Positions 40,147-43,466 of a DNA stretch of 43,466 nucleotides are shown here, in pieces. Positions within the stretch are counted from its first letter, which is position 1; each line of letters starts with the position of its first letter. Below the pieces are notes generated by a model. That model was not told where the DNA came from. It made no database searches and saw only the letters and a list, made by a program, of their open reading frames with translations. Source of the stretch: Planctomycetota bacterium (GTDB taxonomy: Bacteria > Planctomycetota > Phycisphaerae > SM23-33); NCBI GenBank assembly GCA_012729725.1, contig JAAYCO010000032.1, positions 1 through 43,466 on the forward strand, in the 5' to 3' direction. The translations under genes and the position numbers were made by a program.

Positions 40147-42003
40147 ATGGCCCAGGAGCAGCAAGAAGTTCGAGGCGTCAATTGGAACGAGGTCTTCAGC
40201 TTCACGCAGATATTCAAGTGCTTCCGCATGGCGATTCACCCGAGCAAGCTCGCGCTGGCCACCATGGCGCTTGTGACGGTGCTCCTGACGGTGTTGGTGA
40301 TGGACCTTCTGTGGGGGGCAGCGGGCCAATACGTCCAGCCTCAGGAGATTGCCGCACACGCGACGATGTCTCCGGCGCAGTTTGACCGACTGGAAAGCCA
40401 ATGGGAAAAGGCGCAGGTGGACAGAGCCGCCGCGCTAAAGGCCGACTCGGCCGGCCAACGGCAAACGCTGGCCCGCTACCAGGTGCTTTTTGCTCAGGCC
40501 GCCGATGAAAGAGGAATTGACCCAGCACCTCTGCGCCAGACAATTCGCCAGGCGGCTGAAGCGCGCACGGTTTCACAGGTTGACCTTCAGCGGCGTGATT
40601 CCGCATCCAAACTGCTTGACGAAGCCGAGGATCTCTTCGACGAGGAAGCAGACGCCATCGAGCGCATCATCGACGACGCCAAAGGCGACGCGGAATCCGC
40701 CGCCAGGCAGGCGCTGTCGCTGCGCAGGCTGGAGTTCCGCCAAGCCTACCTCGCCGTTCGCGGCCAGAGAGTGGGCGAAGGGTTCATCTCCTACCAACGA
40801 AACTGCCTTGTCGGCGCGGTGCAGGCGGTAGGCAATCTTAACTTCCTGGGCAACCTGAGCAGGTACAACGATCTGCTTCAGCGCCGCATGCCCGGCCCGG
40901 TGGCGGTCGACCCGCTTGCCCTTCAGATTCCAAGTCTGGACGGACCGGGCGGCAGACAGCTTCAACAGATGCCCGCCCTGCCCGCACAGACCGACAACCG
41001 CGGCCCGGGTCTGGCGATCTGGCTGCTGCTGAGCTATCGCGGCTTCGTGTGGCTTATAGCCCAGCACTGGGTGTATGCGCTGCTGTTCCTGGTGGTGTCG
41101 CTGGCGACGGTTGCCTTGTTCGGCGGCGCCGTCAACCGCATCGCCGCACTGCACTTCGCCCGTGAAGAAAAGATATCGATAGTGCAGTCGCTGAAGTTCG
41201 CGATAAGCAAATTCTTCAGCTTCTTCGCCGCGCCGCTCATCCCGATCGGCGTGATCTTTGCGGTGGGGGCGCTTCTGGTTCTTTCGGGCCTGATTCTGAA
41301 CCTGCCGATAGTCGGCGAACTGATCATCGGCATCCTGTTCTTCCTGTCCATCCTTGGCGGCTTCGCCATTGCGTTTCTCACGGTTGGCCTTGTCGCAGGC
41401 TCGCCATTGATGTATCCGACGATTGCGGTGGAGGGCTCGGATGCATTCGACGCCATTTCCCGCAGCTACAACTACGTTTACGCCCGGCCGTGGCGAGCGA
41501 TCATCTATGGCATTGTTGCAGCCGTGTACGGCGTGGCCACCTATCTGTTCGTACGCCTTTTCGCGTTCCTTGCTCTTCGAAGCACACACATGTTCGTCAA
41601 GTGGGGCGTGTGGAGCGATGGCGCAAGCGTCTCGCCCGCCGCTGACAAGGTTGACGTGATCTGGCCCGAACCAACCTTCTGGTCATTTGTCGGACCATTC
41701 AACTGGGATGCGATGACGGCCTGGCGGCAGTACATCGGCACGGTGCTGGTGAACTTCTGGGTGTTGCTGGTGGCATTGGTCGTCCTGGCGTACCTGCTGA
41801 CATACGCAGCCTCCGCCGGAACCGTGATCTACTGCCTGCTTCGGCGCAAAGTTGACGCCACCGATTACGATGATGTCTATGTTGAAGAGCCGCAGGAGGC
41901 GATCGAAGCTTCGCAGCCCGCTGCCGGGGAGCAGTCCCAGAGCGACGCCACCGAGGCCCCCAAGCCCGAGGAACCCCCAGCATCCGGCGGCGAAGCCCAG
42001 TAG
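40147..42003 (+). CDS. Large polytopic membrane protein with extracytoplasmic helical domain
   Basis: Not assigned to a family. The 618-residue protein has an N-terminal transmembrane helix (about 35-57), a long Ala/Glu/Arg-rich helical region, probably coiled-coil, outside the membrane (about 70-240), then about seven transmembrane helices between 285 and 580, and a disordered Pro/Glu/Ala tail. The segment EGSDAFDAISRSYNYVYARP (about 445-464) between helices recalls a motif common in multi-helix proteins of unknown role in planctomycetes and bacteroidetes. ATG at 40147 with AAGGAAA upstream; upstream start lacks such a site. Single-gene unit, with promoter and terminator of its own. Confidence 0.85.
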   Translation: MAQEQQEVRGVNWNEVFSFTQIFKCFRMAIHPSKLALATMALVTVLLTVLVMDLLWGAAGQYVQPQEIAAHATMSPAQFDRLESQWEKAQVDRAAALKADSAGQRQTLARYQVLFAQAADERGIDPAPLRQTIRQAAEARTVSQVDLQRRDSASKLLDEAEDLFDEEADAIERIIDDAKGDAESAARQALSLRRLEFRQAYLAVRGQRVGEGFISYQRNCLVGAVQAVGNLNFLGNLSRYNDLLQRRMPGPVAVDPLALQIPSLDGPGGRQLQQMPALPAQTDNRGPGLAIWLLLSYRGFVWLIAQHWVYALLFLVVSLATVALFGGAVNRIAALHFAREEKISIVQSLKFAISKFFSFFAAPLIPIGVIFAVGALLVLSGLILNLPIVGELIIGILFFLSILGGFAIAFLTVGLVAGSPLMYPTIAVEGSDAFDAISRSYNYVYARPWRAIIYGIVAAVYGVATYLFVRLFAFLALRSTHMFVKWGVWSDGASVSPAADKVDVIWPEPTFWSFVGPFNWDAMTAWRQYIGTVLVNFWVLLVALVVLAYLLTYAASAGTVIYCLLRRKVDATDYDDVYVEEPQEAIEASQPAAGEQSQSDATEAPKPEEPPASGGEAQ

Positions 42004-42022
42004 AAGCGTGTGTGGAATCTTC

Positions 42023-42057
42023 CGCCCGTCCGATGCCAACGGACGGGCGTTTTTTTT
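42023..42057 (+). terminator. Strong intrinsic terminator
   Basis: Perfect 10-bp stem CGCCCGTCCG/CGGACGGGCG (42023-42032 with 42040-42049), loop ATGCCAA, then eight T (42050-42057). Closes the membrane-protein transcript; the U-tract is on the plus strand only. Confidence 0.92.
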
Positions 42058-42058
42058 G

Positions 42059-42577
42059 CTAACGCAGTGCCTCTCGCATTTGCGTGAGGAACCCCTTGAG
42101 CACCTTGGGCGGAATATCATCCAGGGCTGGTTCGATATATCGCCCAAGCATGAAGTCTTCGACGGCGGTCATTCCCAGCGCCTTGTTGTTTTTAAGCCTG
42201 GAGACATAGACATCTAGCTTATCCAGCCGGCTGTTGGCCAGATCAAGACAGTAGTTCATGACATCCGACCGGCACTGCTCGATCGTGACTCTGGGGGCCT
42301 GCTTTGGGGCCGGGGCAGGTTCGTCCGGCCCAGGCGATGACTCCGAAAGCTCGCGCAGCAAAAGCTTCTCTTTGCTGCGCAGATAGTCTATCTCCTGTTG
42401 GCGACGTCGCTCCTCATTCTCATCGATGGGAGCAAGCGGAATGAGATCATCTTCGTCAACTGGCATAGGGATGTTGTTGCCCTGCCCGCAGTAGGGACAC
42501 TTGCCCTGTTTTCCCGCATAGGAATCCGGCGCCTTGATCTCCTTGCCGCACTTGATGCAGTTGAAGCTAATGGCCAT
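42059..42577 (-). CDS. Zinc-ribbon protein of unknown function
   Basis: A 172-residue protein. It begins with a zinc ribbon, CIKCGK and CPYCGQG (about 7-12 and 27-33) joined by APDSYAGKQGK, a style frequent in planctomycete proteins. An acidic stretch and a charged helix (about 55-80), a Pro-rich linker and a C-terminal helical domain (about 95-172) with CRSDVMNYCLDLANSRLDKL follow. Start at the ATG at 42575-42577, set by GGAG six bases upstream, which itself overlaps an earlier ATG. The ribbon could bind nucleic acid or protein; role not decidable. Confidence 0.8.
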   Translation of the reverse strand: MAISFNCIKCGKEIKAPDSYAGKQGKCPYCGQGNNIPMPVDEDDLIPLAPIDENEERRRQQEIDYLRSKEKLLLRELSESSPGPDEPAPAPKQAPRVTIEQCRSDVMNYCLDLANSRLDKLDVYVSRLKNNKALGMTAVEDFMLGRYIEPALDDIPPKVLKGFLTQMREALR

Positions 42578-42716
42578 CGTTTTCTCCATGCCCAGGGGGC
42601 AGACCCTGCCCCGCGTACGTATCTTACTCTATCCTTTGGCGACGATTTGAGCAATCAGCTTGAACCGCGGATGTGAAGAAGGCAATGCAAACTCCCGACG
42701 ATACCGTCGGCGAAAT

Positions 42717-42802
42717 CGGAGAGGGCGGGATTCGAACCCGCGGTGCCTAAAAGGCACACCGGTTTTCGAGACCGGCCCATTCAGCCGCTCTGGCACCTCT
42801 CC
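42717..42802 (-). tRNA. tRNA-Ser (anticodon CGA)
   Basis: Complete class II cloverleaf on the minus strand, 86 nt: acceptor GGAGAGG/CCTCTCC with discriminator G, anticodon stem CCGGT/ACCGG around CTCGAAA (anticodon CGA, reading TCG), a long variable arm TGTGCCTTTTAGGCACC, and T arm GCGGG-TTCGAAT-CCCGC. CCA is not encoded. Confidence 0.96.
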
Positions 42803-42880
42803 AGCAGGCGTGGCATTGTACACATTGCGCGCCGCAGCCACAAGGGGCCTGCCTGAGCGGCGCCAACTGTTCTCGCCGAA

Positions 42881-43466
42881 TCACTGGGGCCTCACTTTGG
42901 TGAAGTCGATAGGCTGACCGTCGAGGTCTGGGGGAACCGGCTCGCCCAGGAGTTGCAGCAAGGTTGGCGTCAAGTCAACGCTTCTGACATTGGACATCCT
43001 GCCGCGCGGCACGCCCGGACCGGCGATGATGAAAGGAACCTGCATGTCCACCGCGCGCGGGCCGCCATGTGCAGCCACATTGTTGTCGCGGAAGTCGTAA
43101 CCATCGGCGGCAAAAAGGACGAGATCTCCCAATCGATGGCTCTCAAACAACGTGGTGATCTGCTGCGGCAGATCGGGATATTCTGTCTCGCTTGTCGCGG
43201 CAAGCCATTGTCTGCCCGACATAGGCTGGCCCAGGAGCGCCTCCGCCGGCACGTGCCCGTTCCAGCCGAAGGGATCGTCTCCACTTACAAGTCGATAGGA
43301 TATCAGGTTCCCCTCGTGGACCTTGAACTCCGCCTCGCCGTCACATCTTCGAACACGGACGGCGCCATCCTCGCATCTGTATGCCAGACTGTCCACAGCC
43401 GGATGCCCCAAGAGCTGAGTAGGAAGGTCAACAGTGCGTTCCAGATGTTCGCCGGCGGGATAGTTC
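42881..43466 (-). CDS. Type I phosphodiesterase / alkaline-phosphatase superfamily protein, 3' part
   Basis: Incomplete: the frame is open to the right edge of the window, so only the C-terminal 195 residues are seen. DGYDFRDNNVAAHGG and VPFIIAGPGVPRG, followed by VRSVDLTPTLLQLLGEPVP and LDGQPID, are typical of the last third of sulfatase / nucleotide-pyrophosphatase-like enzymes, where the HGG histidine is a metal ligand. Substrate cannot be told from this part. A methionine-like start inside (TTG at 43411) is not the true start. The gene runs toward tRNA-Ser. Confidence 0.8.
   Translation of the reverse strand, partial: NYPAGEHLERTVDLPTQLLGHPAVDSLAYRCEDGAVRVRRCDGEAEFKVHEGNLISYRLVSGDDPFGWNGHVPAEALLGQPMSGRQWLAATSETEYPDLPQQITTLFESHRLGDLVLFAADGYDFRDNNVAAHGGPRAVDMQVPFIIAGPGVPRGRMSNVRSVDLTPTLLQLLGEPVPPDLDGQPIDFTKVRPQ

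Overview
The window reads as a chromosomal segment of a GC-rich (roughly 60%) bacterium, most likely a planctomycete of the Phycisphaerae type. This is inferred from gene content and protein style only: planctomycete-type zinc-ribbon proteins, a Hanks-type kinase inside a Tad pilus locus, and large lineage-specific membrane proteins. No 16S rRNA is present, so the placement is tentative. There is no sign of phage, insertion sequence or CRISPR; nearly all of the window is vertically inherited-looking, tightly packed genes, mostly on the minus strand.

Layout. 1-330 is a gene-free patch with three copies of an extragenic palindromic repeat, an octamer tandem repeat and a terminator hairpin. 331-3226 holds pyrC and a DUF2156-RimI fusion. 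3464-9437 is a housekeeping run read on the minus strand from a good promoter: tRNA-Gln, prs, rplY, pth, rpsF, ssb, rpsR, rplI, dnaB (translation, PRPP supply and replication together). 9459-12428 has parB, with two parS sites around its own promoter, and asnB. 12481-14477 has a membrane protein, a dimeric dUTPase-like NTP pyrophosphohydrolase and a rubrerythrin.

14578-29314 is the centrepiece: a 15-kb, fourteen-gene Tad (tight adherence) pilus operon read on the minus strand. It carries two CpaF/TadA-type ATPases, two Flp pilins, a prepilin peptidase, TadB, TadC, CpaB, two TadE-like and one TadG-like pseudopilins, a transmembrane Ser/Thr kinase with a large TPR-like sensor region, and two FHA (phosphothreonine-reading) proteins, one of which is the main CpaF ATPase itself. 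The kinase plus FHA readers suggest a pilus whose assembly is controlled by phosphorylation. No secretin and no TadZ/CpaE are present.

29531-34519 has an aminotransferase and a short operon made of a parvulin-type lipoprotein, RnfC and RnfD. This RnfC-RnfD pair stands without RnfA/B/E/G and both proteins appear to lack their flavin motifs. 34624-42577 has gluQ, gpsA, mfd, a 618-residue membrane protein and a zinc-ribbon protein. The window closes with tRNA-Ser(CGA) and the 3' part of a phosphodiesterase/phosphatase-family gene that runs off the right edge.
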